Below, piece after piece: positions 47,452 through 56,727 of a DNA stretch of 64,000 nt. Both the position numbers and the translations under genes were made by a program. The notes under the pieces were generated by a model. That model was not told where the DNA came from. It worked only from the letters and a program-made list of their open reading frames with translations, and did no database searches. Each line of letters begins with the position of its first letter. Within the stretch, counting starts at the first letter, position 1. Origin of the DNA: Kocuria sp. cx-455 (GTDB taxonomy: Bacteria; Actinomycetota; Actinomycetes; Actinomycetales; Micrococcaceae); assembly GCF_014698015.1 (NCBI RefSeq), contig NZ_JACXBS010000003.1:62001-126000 (forward strand). Reading direction: 5' to 3'.

Positions 47452-48048
47452 ATGGTCGGCCCCAGGCCCAGGATTCCCCGGTTCTCCGGGAAGCGGCAGG
47501 GCGCGAACGGGAAGCCTTCGGCGGCCGAGGGCCGTGGCGAGAGTCAATCCGTCGACGCGGGGGAGAGCGCGCCCGCTTCTCACGCCCGTTACTCCGGCGG
47601 CGGATCGTCCACGGTCACCGCACCCACTCCCGCGCATTCCTTCAACGGCAGACTCATTGCTCTGATCGTGGTGGCCACCCTGATCCTGTTCCTGGCCGCG
47701 CCCACCGCCAAGATCTTCTTCGACCAGCGCGCCCAAATCACAGCGCTCGAAGAATCCATTGCGGCCAAGGAACAGGAGCAGCAGCAGCTCAAGCTGCAAG
47801 AGGAACGCTGGGGTGACGACGCGTACGTGGAGCAGCAGGCTCGAGAGCGCATGTTCTACGTGATGCCCGGTGAACGCGCCTACCTGGTACTCGGCGCCGA
47901 AGAAACGGGCCGCCAAGCAGCGGAGTCTTCCGCTGAGCAGGTCGAAGCGGGCAAACCCGCGTGGGCGGACGGGCTGTGGCAGTCCGTGGTGGATTCGGCG
48001 TTCCCCCCGAGCGAGCCTGAAATCGCCCCGGTGGAGCCGGAACAGTAA
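47452..48048 (+). CDS. Septum formation initiator (FtsB/DivIC family) protein
   Basis: The 198-residue bitopic protein has a cytoplasmic, disordered, Arg/Ser/Gly-rich head (1-60), one membrane helix (about 64-82), then an extracytoplasmic coiled coil (QRAQITALEESIAAKEQEQQ), then ERMFYVMPGERAYLVL, the family's C-terminal motif. It would act in the divisome, probably with FtsL and FtsQ. The position between eno and DUF501 matches Mycobacterium Rv1024. The ATG at 47452 has GGGAGG six bases upstream. Confidence 0.88.
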   Translation: MVGPRPRIPRFSGKRQGANGKPSAAEGRGESQSVDAGESAPASHARYSGGGSSTVTAPTPAHSFNGRLIALIVVATLILFLAAPTAKIFFDQRAQITALEESIAAKEQEQQQLKLQEERWGDDAYVEQQARERMFYVMPGERAYLVLGAEETGRQAAESSAEQVEAGKPAWADGLWQSVVDSAFPPSEPEIAPVEPEQ

Positions 48049-48134
48049 CCGCCTATTTCCGCAGCAAATCCACCACACAATAGTCCTCTCCATGAATGAA
48101 CTGGCCCAGCAGTGCGCCGGAAAGTAGTACGCAA

Positions 48135-48689
48135 GTGACTGAAACACAGCCGACCCCTGCCCCCGCAGTGACCCAGCAGGATCTCACGGTGGTGGCACAC
48201 CAGCTCGGTCGCCCCGCGCGAGACGTGGTGGAAATTGCGGCCCGTTGCGTGTGCGGTAATCCCCTGGTGGTTGCCACCGCACCGCGATTGGCCAATGGCA
48301 CGCCCTTCCCCACCGTCTTCTACCTGACGCACCCGGTCATTACGTCCGCGGTGTCCCGGCTCGAGGCCGAGGGCAGCATGTACGGCATGTCGGACAGGAT
48401 CACCGAAGATGCCCAGTTGGCGGAGCAGTACCGGGCGGCCCACGAGCATTACCTGGGGGAGCGGCGTCGGATTGGCGAGAAAGCCGGAGTCGGTGAGGTC
48501 TCCGAGATCGAGGGAATTTCCGCCGGAGGCATGCCCACGCGCGTGAAATGTCTGCACGTACTGGCGGGCCACAGCCTGGCCGCCGGACCGGGCGTGAACC
48601 CGCTGGGCGACGAGACACTGGAGCTCATCGCGGACACCTGGACCGCGGACCGCTGCGCGTGCGACCCCCGGTGGCGCACCGCGGACTGA
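48135..48689 (+). CDS. DUF501 domain protein
   Basis: The 184-residue protein belongs to DUF501, always found next to the FtsB-like gene and ppx in Actinobacteria (Rv1025 position). Conserved features are Cys-x-Cys in RCVCGNPLVV, TVFYLTHP, RVKCLHVLAGHSLAAGPGVN, and a C-terminal RCAC. The cysteines suggest a metal site, but function is unknown. I took the GTG at 48135, which is preceded by GGAAAG; an upstream ATG at 48096 adds 13 residues without support. Confidence 0.85.
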   Translation: MTETQPTPAPAVTQQDLTVVAHQLGRPARDVVEIAARCVCGNPLVVATAPRLANGTPFPTVFYLTHPVITSAVSRLEAEGSMYGMSDRITEDAQLAEQYRAAHEHYLGERRRIGEKAGVGEVSEIEGISAGGMPTRVKCLHVLAGHSLAAGPGVNPLGDETLELIADTWTADRCACDPRWRTAD

Positions 48690-48831
48690 GCGGGTGCACC
48701 GCTCAGGGCGGGGGCGTCAGTCACGCCGCCGCAGGGCACCTGTCCTCGCCGTCATGGCGGCGGCCAGAACGCGGGTAAAGTGGGATCGCGCTGAATTGGC
48801 GCACTCCCCATAGAGCCAAGGATCCTCACCC

Positions 48832-49782
48832 ATGCGCGTTGCTGCCATCGACTGCGGGACCAACTCCATCCGCCTCCTGATTGCGGATGTCAAGGACGAG
48901 AACGGACACCCCGAACTCATCGACATCGTGCGTGAAATGCGCGTGGTTCGCCTGGGCCAGGGCGTGGACGCCACGGGCTGGCTCGCCGAGGCCGCGCTGG
49001 ATCGGACGTTCGCCGCAGCCGAGGAGTACGCCCGCCTCATCAAGAAGCACAAGGTGGACGAGATCCGTTTCGTGGCAACGTCAGCCACACGCGATGCCGG
49101 CAACCGCCAGGTGTTCGTGGACGGCATCAGGCAACGCTTGGGTGTGGTGCCGGAGGTCGTGACAGGTGAGGAAGAAGCGGCCCTGTCCTTTCGCGGTGCC
49201 GCCAACGCGACCGGTCCTCTGACGCCCGAGGACCGCGTGCTCGTGGTCGATCTGGGCGGCGGATCCACCGAGTGTGTGCTGGGCACGGTGGACGGTGTGA
49301 CCGCGGCCAAGAGCGTGGACGTGGGGTGCGTGCGCATGACCGAACGGTATCTGGGCTCCAATCCACCCACCGATGAACAGCAGCGCCAGGTGCTGCAGGA
49401 CGTGGACGAGGCCATGGACTCCGTGGCCCGGATCGTTCCGTTGTTCCAAACCACCCACCTGGTTGGTGTCGCAGGGACGGTCACCACGGTGACGGCTCGC
49501 GCCATGAATCTGGAGAGCTACGATCCTGACGCAATACACGGATCGACCATGCCCGTGGACTCGATCACCCACGCTTGTAAGGACCTCACTGCCATGACCA
49601 AACAGGAACGGGCCCAACTGGCGTACATGCACCAGGGTCGCGTGGACGTGATCGGCGGCGGCGCCCTGGTATGGCGGCGTGTCATCGAACGGGTCGTCTC
49701 CGCGACACAGGGGCGAGTGCAATCGGTCACGGCCAGCGAGCACGATATTTTGGACGGAATTGGTCTGTCCCTGGTGCGCTGA
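48832..49782 (+). CDS. ppx: Exopolyphosphatase/pppGpp phosphohydrolase
   Basis: This 316-residue ASKHA-fold protein of the Ppx/GppA family removes phosphate from polyphosphate or pppGpp. The N-terminal phosphate loop AAIDCGTNSIRLLIADV, the second loop VLVVDLGGGSTECVLG and the GVAGTVTTV segment are all present. It is the short, two-domain form, as in mycobacterial Ppx proteins. AAGGA lies nine bases upstream of the ATG. A TAAAGT box (48775-48780) may be its -10. The S8 protease gene follows after 74 bp. Confidence 0.93.
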   Translation: MRVAAIDCGTNSIRLLIADVKDENGHPELIDIVREMRVVRLGQGVDATGWLAEAALDRTFAAAEEYARLIKKHKVDEIRFVATSATRDAGNRQVFVDGIRQRLGVVPEVVTGEEEAALSFRGAANATGPLTPEDRVLVVDLGGGSTECVLGTVDGVTAAKSVDVGCVRMTERYLGSNPPTDEQQRQVLQDVDEAMDSVARIVPLFQTTHLVGVAGTVTTVTARAMNLESYDPDAIHGSTMPVDSITHACKDLTAMTKQERAQLAYMHQGRVDVIGGGALVWRRVIERVVSATQGRVQSVTASEHDILDGIGLSLVR

Positions 49783-49856
49783 CTCCTCAGAGGTTTGAAC
49801 ACCCAACGGCCGGGGCCGGCTCCATCAATGTGTTCCTATTCGAGTTGAGGTTAGTC

Positions 49857-51230
49857 ATGTCGGTTCGCGCCACACGCCGCCGCGTTCTCTCGGGTGCGGC
49901 CGCTGCCACCGTGGTCCTGTCCTTCGCCGCAGCCCCCGCGGTGGCCATGCCCGACAACGAGCAGCAACCCGCAGCCCCCGCGCCGTCGATCCCTCTGGAG
50001 AGTCCGGTGGCACCGCCGCCCACGGACGGCAAGGTACCCGTGTCCGTGGACGCGATCCGCGAGCGAGAGTATTGGCTCGACGAATACGGGGTGCGCGATG
50101 CCTGGAAGGAGTCCACCGGCAAGGGCGTGAAAATCGCCGTGATCGACACCGGCGTGGACGCAACCCACCAGGATCTCAGCGACGCCGTTGTGGACGGTAC
50201 GGACGTGTCCGGCATGGGCGACGGCAAAGGACACCGCGGCCTGGGCTCGGAACCCGAACACGGCACCCTGGTTTCGTCATTGGCCGCCGGACGGGGCCAT
50301 GGCGAGGACAATCCGGACGGCCCCGGGAAACAGAGCGGAGTGATCGGTGTGGCTCCGGAAGCGGAGATCCTGCCCGTGTCCCTGTGGCTCGGCAACGAGG
50401 AGCCCGGTGTGAAGGATGTCAACGAGCAGATTCCGAACGCCGTTCGCTGGGCCGTGGACAACGGGGCGGACGTCATCAACATGTCCGTGGGTTCGGATTC
50501 CCCCGAATGGCCACAGTCCTGGGATTCCGCGTTCGCCTACGCGGAGGAGAAGGATGTCCTGGTCGTGGCGGCCTCGGGCAACCGTGGTTCCGGGCTCAAC
50601 CAGGTGGGGGCCCCGGCCACTATTCCCGGTGTCCTCACGGTGGGTGGCGTGAACCGCGCGGGCCAGGCGAGCTGGGACTCATCGTCCCAGGGAATCTCGA
50701 TCGCGGTTGCGGGACCCAGCGAGGACATGGTGGGCGCTATGCCGGATGGCGGGTACGCCGAATGGTCCGGCACTTCAGCGACCGTGCCCCTGGTCTCCGG
50801 AACGGCCGCGTTGATCAAGTCCAAGAACCCGGACCTGAGCGTTGCGCAGATTGCCAACCAGATCATCCGCACCGCCCACGATGCCGGTGAGAAAGGCCAG
50901 GATCCGTTCTACGGATACGGGATCCTGGATGTGAAGGCCGCCGTAGCGCAGGACGTACCGGACGTCGACAAGAATCCGCTGGGCAGCATGAAGCACTGGA
51001 TGAGCGTGCACCGGCCGGCACCGGCCACGGCCAGCGAGACGGCGTCGTCGCCGGGGGCCACCGAAACCCCTCACACCGAGCAGGTCACGGAGGAAGCCAC
51101 CCCGCCGGTGGCGCAAGCCCCGCTCAATGAAACGGGCGCCCTGCCCGTGGTGATCCTGGCCGGTTTCGGGCTGGTGGTCGCCGGGCTGACGGTCGCGGCG
51201 GTCCTCCACATCCGTTCGGTAAACCGCTGA
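49857..51230 (+). CDS. Mycosin-like S8 serine protease, membrane-anchored
   Basis: The 457-residue subtilase has an N-terminal signal peptide (RATRRRVLSGAAAATV, possibly Tat-type, ending AVAM). The S8 domain has catalytic Asp97 (AVIDTGVDA), His135 (EHGTLVSSL) and Ser307 (WSGTSATVPL). A Pro/Ala/Thr linker (about 385-425) and a C-terminal membrane helix (VILAGFGLVVAGLTVAAVL) follow. This is the architecture of type VII secretion mycosins, so the protein would be anchored outside the cell. No type VII genes are in the window, so a housekeeping role is possible. The ATG has GAGG six bases upstream; the upstream frame overlaps ppx. Confidence 0.9.
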   Translation: MSVRATRRRVLSGAAAATVVLSFAAAPAVAMPDNEQQPAAPAPSIPLESPVAPPPTDGKVPVSVDAIREREYWLDEYGVRDAWKESTGKGVKIAVIDTGVDATHQDLSDAVVDGTDVSGMGDGKGHRGLGSEPEHGTLVSSLAAGRGHGEDNPDGPGKQSGVIGVAPEAEILPVSLWLGNEEPGVKDVNEQIPNAVRWAVDNGADVINMSVGSDSPEWPQSWDSAFAYAEEKDVLVVAASGNRGSGLNQVGAPATIPGVLTVGGVNRAGQASWDSSSQGISIAVAGPSEDMVGAMPDGGYAEWSGTSATVPLVSGTAALIKSKNPDLSVAQIANQIIRTAHDAGEKGQDPFYGYGILDVKAAVAQDVPDVDKNPLGSMKHWMSVHRPAPATASETASSPGATETPHTEQVTEEATPPVAQAPLNETGALPVVILAGFGLVVAGLTVAAVLHIRSVNR

Positions 51231-51297
51231 GACGAACATTTCACGATCAGCGCACCCGGCCCCGGCCTTTCAAAGCGGGAATTAGGTCGGCGATGAG

Positions 51298-51303
51298 TAG
51301 ACT
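51298..51303 (+). promoter_or_regulatory. Leaderless promoter -10 (TAGACT) of ndh
   Basis: TAGACT ends exactly seven bases before the ATG at 51311. An ATG six codons earlier (51293) would be cut off from this promoter. Confidence 0.5.
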
Positions 51304-51310
51304 TTCAGAT

Positions 51311-52696
51311 ATGGCTTTCAATCAATTGGCTAAGGACCGTCCGCGTCTTCTGATCGTCGGCGGCGGATACGTTGGTTTCACGCTCGCGCAACGGCTACAA
51401 ACTCGCATCAAGGAATCGGGTGGCGTCGTGACGGTTGTCGACCCCAACCCGTACATGACCTACTTGCCGTTCCTGCCCGAGGTTGCCGCCGGCAACATCG
51501 AGGCACGCAGCGCCATTGTTCCGCACCGTCAGCACCTGAAGGACTGCGAACTCATTGGTGGCCGCGTGGAGAGCATCGACCACGCCAACCACACGGTCAG
51601 TATTCGCGGTATCGATCAGGGACCCAACTTCGATCTGCCCTATGACGAGATCGTCATTTCCGGTGGCTCCATGACCCGCACGTTCCCCATCGAGGGCCTG
51701 GCGGACAGCGCCATTGGTCTGAAGACCATTGAAGAGGCCGTCTCACTGCGCAACTGGGTTCTGGAGCGCATTGAAATCGCATCCCTGACTGACGATGAGC
51801 ACGAAAAGCGTAAGGCTCTGACGTTCGTCGTGGTCGGCGGAGGGTACGCCGGCACCGAGGGTCTCGCAGAGCTCGAGGACATGGCACGCACCGCCGTGGA
51901 GCGCAATGACCGACTCAAGGTCTCCGATCTTCGTTTCGTCCTGGTCGAGGCCATGGACCGCATCATGCCCGAGGTGTCCAAGGAACGCGCCGAGCAGGTC
52001 GTGGCGCAGTTGCGGTCCCGCGGTATCGAGGTGCTGCTCAACACCTCCTTGAGTTCCGCCAAGGATCAGCTCGTCAAGCTGATCAACATGAAGGACAAGT
52101 CCCCGGCGGGCGAGATGTACACCGACACCCTGGTGTGGACCGCGGGTGTTCAGGCCTCGCCGTTCGTGAAGAACAGCGACCTGCCCGTGGACGAACGCGG
52201 TCGAGTGCGGGCCGGCGCAGACCTGCGTGTGACCGGTGACGACGGGCCGATCGAGGGAGCCTGGGCTGCCGGAGACATCGCGGCCGTTCCGGATCTCACC
52301 GGCGCCGGGCCGGGTGGCTTCTGTGTTCCCAACGCTCAGCACGCGGTGCGCCAAGCCAAGACCATGGCCAAGAACATCATTGCCGCGCGCGAGGGCAAGG
52401 CGCTAGAAGATTATTACCACGAGAACTTGGGCGCCGTGGCCGGCTTGGGCCTGTACAAGGGCGTGGCCAACGTCCGCGGTGTCGAGTTCAGTGGTCTGCC
52501 CGCCTGGGCGGCTCACCGCCTCTACCACGGTTACGCAATCCCCACGATCGAACGCAAGGTGCGCATTTTCAGCGAGTGGGGCATCAATATGCTCTTCGGG
52601 CGCGACACCACCGGTATGCGCCACGTGCGCGACCCGCGCCGGTCGTTCAAGATCGCCGCGGGTGACGATGTGGATAAGGTCAAGGCAAGGCTGTAA
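51311..52696 (+). CDS. ndh: Type II NADH dehydrogenase
   Basis: The 461-residue flavoprotein oxidises NADH and reduces menaquinone at the membrane without pumping protons. The FAD loop is RLLIVGGGYVGFTLAQRL and the NADH loop FVVVGGGYAGTEGLAEL (about residue 175). EGAWAAGDIAAVPD binds FAD, and the amphipathic C-terminal region (PAWAAHRLYHGYAIPTIERK) would attach to the membrane. The leaderless -10 box and lack of a ribosome site support the ATG at 51311. A classical terminator follows, before the tRNA. Confidence 0.94.
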   Translation: MAFNQLAKDRPRLLIVGGGYVGFTLAQRLQTRIKESGGVVTVVDPNPYMTYLPFLPEVAAGNIEARSAIVPHRQHLKDCELIGGRVESIDHANHTVSIRGIDQGPNFDLPYDEIVISGGSMTRTFPIEGLADSAIGLKTIEEAVSLRNWVLERIEIASLTDDEHEKRKALTFVVVGGGYAGTEGLAELEDMARTAVERNDRLKVSDLRFVLVEAMDRIMPEVSKERAEQVVAQLRSRGIEVLLNTSLSSAKDQLVKLINMKDKSPAGEMYTDTLVWTAGVQASPFVKNSDLPVDERGRVRAGADLRVTGDDGPIEGAWAAGDIAAVPDLTGAGPGGFCVPNAQHAVRQAKTMAKNIIAAREGKALEDYYHENLGAVAGLGLYKGVANVRGVEFSGLPAWAAHRLYHGYAIPTIERKVRIFSEWGINMLFGRDTTGMRHVRDPRRSFKIAAGDDVDKVKARL

Positions 52697-52712
52697 CCTA
52701 CAGTTACTCGCG

Positions 52713-52760
52713 AAGCTACCGGTTCAGCTCCCTTCACGGGGAATGAACCGGTAGCTTTTG
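52713..52760 (+). terminator. Rho-independent terminator of ndh
   Basis: A perfect 14-bp stem (52713-52726 with 52744-52757) has a 17-base loop that can pair further (TCCC/GGGA). TTTT completes it. This is the clearest classical terminator in the window, and it ends 5 bp before the tRNA. Confidence 0.9.
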
Positions 52761-52764
52761 CGCG

Positions 52765-52838
52765 GCCCCCATAGCCCAATTGGCAGAGGCAGCGGACTTA
52801 AAATCCGCGCAGTGTGGGTTCGAGTCCCACTGGGGGCA
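52765..52838 (+). tRNA. tRNA-Leu (anticodon TAA), short variable loop
   Basis: This 74-base gene folds into a normal cloverleaf. The acceptor stem is GCCCCCA/TGGGGGC, the D arm follows TA, the anticodon stem GCGGA/TCCGC carries the loop CTTAAAA, and the T arm is GTGGG-TTCGAGT-CCCAC. The anticodon TAA reads the leucine codon UUA and the discriminator is A, as leucine tRNAs require. The variable loop has only five bases (GCAGT), whereas leucine tRNAs normally have a long variable arm. CC of the CCA end is encoded; the final A is not. Confidence 0.88.
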
Positions 52839-53045
52839 CCGTATCCTTCTTTTCCGGCGAGGGACCCGGCCTACCGGTTTCCGCCCGTGACATCTGAGGT
52901 TGAGGTTCGCGACCAATGACATTTAAGGCGCCGGTTCGCGGTATCGACCCAGATTCCACTGCGATCCGGAGCCTCAGATGTTCAGCTGTATGAACGGCAA
53001 CCTCAATGGTTCGCCGGAGAGGTACCACGACAGGTCTCGGGCGGC

Positions 53046-53834
53046 CTACCCGCCCTTCCTCCCCACGAAGCGGTCCACGCGCTGCGCGGTCTCCGGGTGC
53101 CCGGATAGTTCCGCTATGCTCACGGATTCGTGGCGTAAGTGTTCCTCGTATCCGTCCAGCGCGGCGGCCCGCAGCAATTTCTTGGTCGGCCCATAGGTCT
53201 GCACCGCTCCGCCCAGGAAACGGTCCTCGACCTCGGTGAGGCGCTGCCCGAACGACGCCGCCTCGGTCACCTCGTTCGCGATAGCCCAGTCCACGGCGTC
53301 GGCGCCGCTCAACACTCGACCGTTCAGCGCCAGATCAATGGCACGCTGATGACCCACCGCGCGGGGGAGTAGGTAGGCGACGCCGGTGTCCGGTGAGAGC
53401 CCCATCGATGAGTACGCCGCCAGCATGCTCGACCGATCGGAGGCCAGCACCCAGTCGGAGTTCAACACCAACCCGAACCCGGCGCCGGCCGCCGTGCCGT
53501 TGACACCCGCGAGGATGAGCAGGCGCGAACGCACCATGGCCAACGCGACGTCGTGGGCGGCGTCGGCGAGGGAGCGCAGGAAGGCGGGGCGATCGGCGGG
53601 CTCATGGGAGGCCATGCTCGAGACGTCCCCGCCGGCGCAGAAGAACCGGCCCTCGCCCGTGAGGGTGAACACGTGGACGTCCGGGTCGGACTCGGCGTCG
53701 CGCAGGGTGGCCAGCACCTCCCGTGCCATCTCGAGAGTGAGGGCATTACCGTCCGCGGGCCGGTTCAGGATGAGCCGAACCACGCCGGGGCGACGTTCGA
53801 TCCGGACGGCTGAGAGTGTCGTAGCTGTGGTCAC
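53046..53834 (-). CDS. Enoyl-CoA hydratase/isomerase family protein
   Basis: The 262-residue crotonase-fold protein hydrates trans-2-enoyl-CoA or a related substrate. It shows RPGVVRLILNRPADGNAL at the N-terminus, FCAGGDVSSMAS as oxyanion-hole loop, and NGTAAGAGFGLVLNSD with the second oxyanion residue. The GTG at 53834 has GGAG four bases upstream; a longer frame to 53885 would overlap the preceding gene. It is the last gene of the minus-strand beta-oxidation operon, 19 bp after the acyl-CoA dehydrogenase. Substrate chain type cannot be read. Confidence 0.88.
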   Translation of the reverse strand: MTTATTLSAVRIERRPGVVRLILNRPADGNALTLEMAREVLATLRDAESDPDVHVFTLTGEGRFFCAGGDVSSMASHEPADRPAFLRSLADAAHDVALAMVRSRLLILAGVNGTAAGAGFGLVLNSDWVLASDRSSMLAAYSSMGLSPDTGVAYLLPRAVGHQRAIDLALNGRVLSGADAVDWAIANEVTEAASFGQRLTEVEDRFLGGAVQTYGPTKKLLRAAALDGYEEHLRHESVSIAELSGHPETAQRVDRFVGRKGG

Positions 53835-53853
53835 GGTGCTCCGTTGGTAGTGG

Positions 53854-55053
53854 TCAGGCGAAGGCGCTGATACCGGTGAGATCACGGCCCAGGATCAAGG
53901 CCTGGACGGACTCGGTGCCCTCGTAGGTGTGCAGGGCTTCCACATCGGTCATGTGCCGGATCACGTGATTTTCCAGGAGGATTCCGTTGCCACCCAGCAA
54001 GTCTCGCGCGGTAGCGCCGATCCGGCGGGCGGCGCGAGTGTTGTGATACTTCAACAGGGAGGCCTGGGGGTCCCGGAGAGACCCCGTCGCCTGAAGCCGT
54101 GTCACGGCCACGCACTGCAACTGCATGTTGGTCAGTTCCGCGAGCATCTGGGCCAAGCGCTCCTGCACCATTTGATGACCGGCCAGCGGTTTGCCGAACT
54201 GGGTGCGTTGCTTCGCGTAGGACAGCGCCGCCTCGAACATGGACGTTGCGTGGCCCAGCGCGGACCACCCCACGTTCACGCGGGTTTCCACCAGGGCGCG
54301 GGAGACGTCCTTGAACGAGCCCACGTGGGGAAGCCGCGCATCGGCGGGCACGCGCACGTTGTCCAGGGTGATTTCGGCCTGGTGAATGGCCCGCAACGCA
54401 CCCTTCCCCCGGATCACCTCGGCCGAGTATCCGGGCGTGGACTGTTCCACAATGAAGCCCTTGACCTGACCGTCCGCCTCATCACGCGCCCACACAATGG
54501 TGATTCCCCCGGCCGCGCCATTGCCGATCCACTTCTTGTGACCGTTCAGCACCCAATCGGAGCCCTCGCGTCGGGCGGTGGTTTCCAGCGAGACGGAATC
54601 GGACCCGCGGTTCGGCTCCGTCAATGCGAACCCACCCAGCAGATCGCCCCCGGCCACCGGTTCCAGGTAGGTGGCCTTCTGCGAAGCGCTGCCGAACAAC
54701 ACCAGGCTGCGCAGCACCAATCCACCCTGCACCGCCGCGGCTGCCGCCAGCGAACCGTCCGCGCGGGACATCTCCATGGTGACGAGTCCGGCAGCTAGGG
54801 GGGACATTCTCTGATGGCCGGGCACATCCAGTCCGTCGGTCAACAGGTCCAGTTCGCCCGCCCGCCGCACCAGGTCCGTGGGATACTCACCGCGGTCCCA
54901 GTACTCGTTGACCAGGGGCAGGATCTGCGCACCGTACGCGCGAGCCCGGTCCCAATGGGCTCGGTCATTGTCGCCGATGCCATCAAGCACCGACAGGTAA
55001 TCGGTACCCAGTGCCTCGGCCAGGTCATACCGCTGCGACGGCCCCGCGCTCAT
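53854..55053 (-). CDS. Acyl-CoA dehydrogenase (glutaryl-CoA dehydrogenase-like)
   Basis: The 399-residue flavoprotein introduces the alpha-beta double bond in acyl-CoA. FAD/substrate loops are FALTEPNRGSDSVSLET and HKKWIGNGAAGGITIVWA; QRTQFGKPLAGHQMVQERLA and the C-terminal YEGTESVQALILGRDLTG give the catalytic Glu at about 378. This layout is closest to glutaryl-CoA or branched short-chain dehydrogenases. The ATG overlaps the ligase stop by four bases, so translation is coupled. Confidence 0.91.
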   Translation of the reverse strand: MSAGPSQRYDLAEALGTDYLSVLDGIGDNDRAHWDRARAYGAQILPLVNEYWDRGEYPTDLVRRAGELDLLTDGLDVPGHQRMSPLAAGLVTMEMSRADGSLAAAAAVQGGLVLRSLVLFGSASQKATYLEPVAGGDLLGGFALTEPNRGSDSVSLETTARREGSDWVLNGHKKWIGNGAAGGITIVWARDEADGQVKGFIVEQSTPGYSAEVIRGKGALRAIHQAEITLDNVRVPADARLPHVGSFKDVSRALVETRVNVGWSALGHATSMFEAALSYAKQRTQFGKPLAGHQMVQERLAQMLAELTNMQLQCVAVTRLQATGSLRDPQASLLKYHNTRAARRIGATARDLLGGNGILLENHVIRHMTDVEALHTYEGTESVQALILGRDLTGISAFA

Positions 55054-56693
55054 GCGCGATCCTTTGTGGTTGCAGGCCCGGTGCCGTCCTGGGAACGTTC
55101 CGCCCGCAGCTGACGCTTGAGCAGCTTGCCGGATTGGTTGCGGGGCAGCTCGGCAACGAAGTCCACCCGCTTGGGCACCTTGTAGTCGGCGATCCGAGAT
55201 TTCACGTGCGACCGCACCGTTTCGGGGGTCAGTGTGGTGCCTTCTTTGAGCACGATGACCGCGGTGACGGCTTCGATCCAGCGCTCGTCCGGCAACCCCA
55301 CCACGGCGACCTCGGCCACCTCGTCCAGTTCGTAAATGCAGTCCTCGACCTCGCGCGGGGCCACGAGCACGCCACCGGTGTTGATCACGTCCTTGATCCG
55401 GTCGACCACCTGGATGAATCCCTGCGCATCCTGGGTGACCTGGTCGCCGGAGCGGAACCAGCCGTCCACGAATGCCTGCTCGGTGGCCTCCGGCTTGTTC
55501 CAGTACCCGGTCAGCAACTGGGGGGAGCGGTACTGGATCTCGCCGGGTTCACCGGGCGCGCCCAACGTCCCCTCGGACGTGACCACCCTGGCTTCCACGT
55601 AGAAGACAGGACGTCCGCACGATGCCGGCCGCGCGTCGTGCTCCTCCGGGCGCAGCACGGTGCACAGCGGCCCCAGCTCGGACTGACCGAAACAGTTGTA
55701 GAAGCCGATTTTCGGATACCGCGAGCGCAATCGCTGCAGCACGGTCACCGGCATGATGGACGCGCCGTACTGGGCCTTGGTCAGTGACGAGAGGTCGCGG
55801 GTGTCCAGTTCGGGAGAGTTGGCCAGGGGCACCCACACGGTGGGGGCCAGGAACAGCGAACCGATGTGTTCTTTTTCCACGAGCGCAACGATCTGCCCGA
55901 CGTCGGGCTTGGCGATCACGCGCACGGTGGCACCCAACGTGAGGTAGGGCAGCAGGAACACGTGCATTGCGGCGGAGTGGTAGAGCGGCATGGCAATCAG
56001 CGGTCGGTCCTCGGCCGCGAAATCCAACGCGATGATCGAGGAGACGTACTCGGCGATCAGCGCGGCGTGCGTCATCATGGCGCCCTTGGGTGCGGATGTG
56101 GTGCCGGAGGTGTACAGCAGTTGCACCAGGTCACTGTCGACCACGGGCACGGTGACCGGCTCCGACGACGCCGCCCGGTCCAGCGCCGTCTCCAGCAGCG
56201 AGACACCCTCGGGCCGGGTGCCGGCGGACGGCTGCGGATCCGGGAACATGGACCACACCTGCTCGACGTCGGGCGCGCGCCCGGAACCGCGGACGTCCTC
56301 GACCAGTGGCAACAAAGCGTTGTCGACCACGAGCAGGCTCGCCCCGGAATCCTCCAGGATGTAGGCCAACTCGTCACCTTTGAGTGCGAAGTTCACCGGG
56401 ACATGCACCAGACCGGCCTGGGCGCACGCCAGGTACAGCAGAACATAGGCGTCCGAATTGGCACCGTAGGCGGCGACCCGAGACCCGCGTGGCAATCCGG
56501 TATCGACCAGGCGACGCGTGACACGGTGGACTGCCTCACCCAGTTCGGAATACGTCCAGCGGCGATCCTCGAACAGGACTGCGGTGGCCGGACCGTTGCG
56601 GGTGACCGTGCGGCGCAGGAGGGCGCCCAGCGTGTTGGACGTGGCCGTGGCCACCGCCGAATCGGTCTCGTGCTCCCGGGCAGATGCATTCAT
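55050..56693 (-). CDS. Acyl-CoA synthetase (AMP-forming)
   Basis: The 547-residue ANL-family enzyme activates a carboxylic acid to its CoA thioester with ATP. Signature motifs are LLYTSGTTSAPKGAMMTHA, YNCFGQSELGPL, GWFRSGDQVTQDAQGF, RIKDVINTGGVLVAP, and PRNQSGKLLKRQ with the catalytic Lys. The ATG at 56693 has AAAGGA about ten bases upstream; a longer frame would overlap the thiolase gene. It lies in the middle of the beta-oxidation operon and probably defines its substrate, but fatty, aromatic or steroid-side-chain acids are all possible. Confidence 0.91.
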   Translation of the reverse strand: MNASAREHETDSAVATATSNTLGALLRRTVTRNGPATAVLFEDRRWTYSELGEAVHRVTRRLVDTGLPRGSRVAAYGANSDAYVLLYLACAQAGLVHVPVNFALKGDELAYILEDSGASLLVVDNALLPLVEDVRGSGRAPDVEQVWSMFPDPQPSAGTRPEGVSLLETALDRAASSEPVTVPVVDSDLVQLLYTSGTTSAPKGAMMTHAALIAEYVSSIIALDFAAEDRPLIAMPLYHSAAMHVFLLPYLTLGATVRVIAKPDVGQIVALVEKEHIGSLFLAPTVWVPLANSPELDTRDLSSLTKAQYGASIMPVTVLQRLRSRYPKIGFYNCFGQSELGPLCTVLRPEEHDARPASCGRPVFYVEARVVTSEGTLGAPGEPGEIQYRSPQLLTGYWNKPEATEQAFVDGWFRSGDQVTQDAQGFIQVVDRIKDVINTGGVLVAPREVEDCIYELDEVAEVAVVGLPDERWIEAVTAVIVLKEGTTLTPETVRSHVKSRIADYKVPKRVDFVAELPRNQSGKLLKRQLRAERSQDGTGPATTKDRA

Positions 56694-56727
56694 GACGGGT
56701 GGGTCCTTTCGCGGGAAATCGGGTGGC

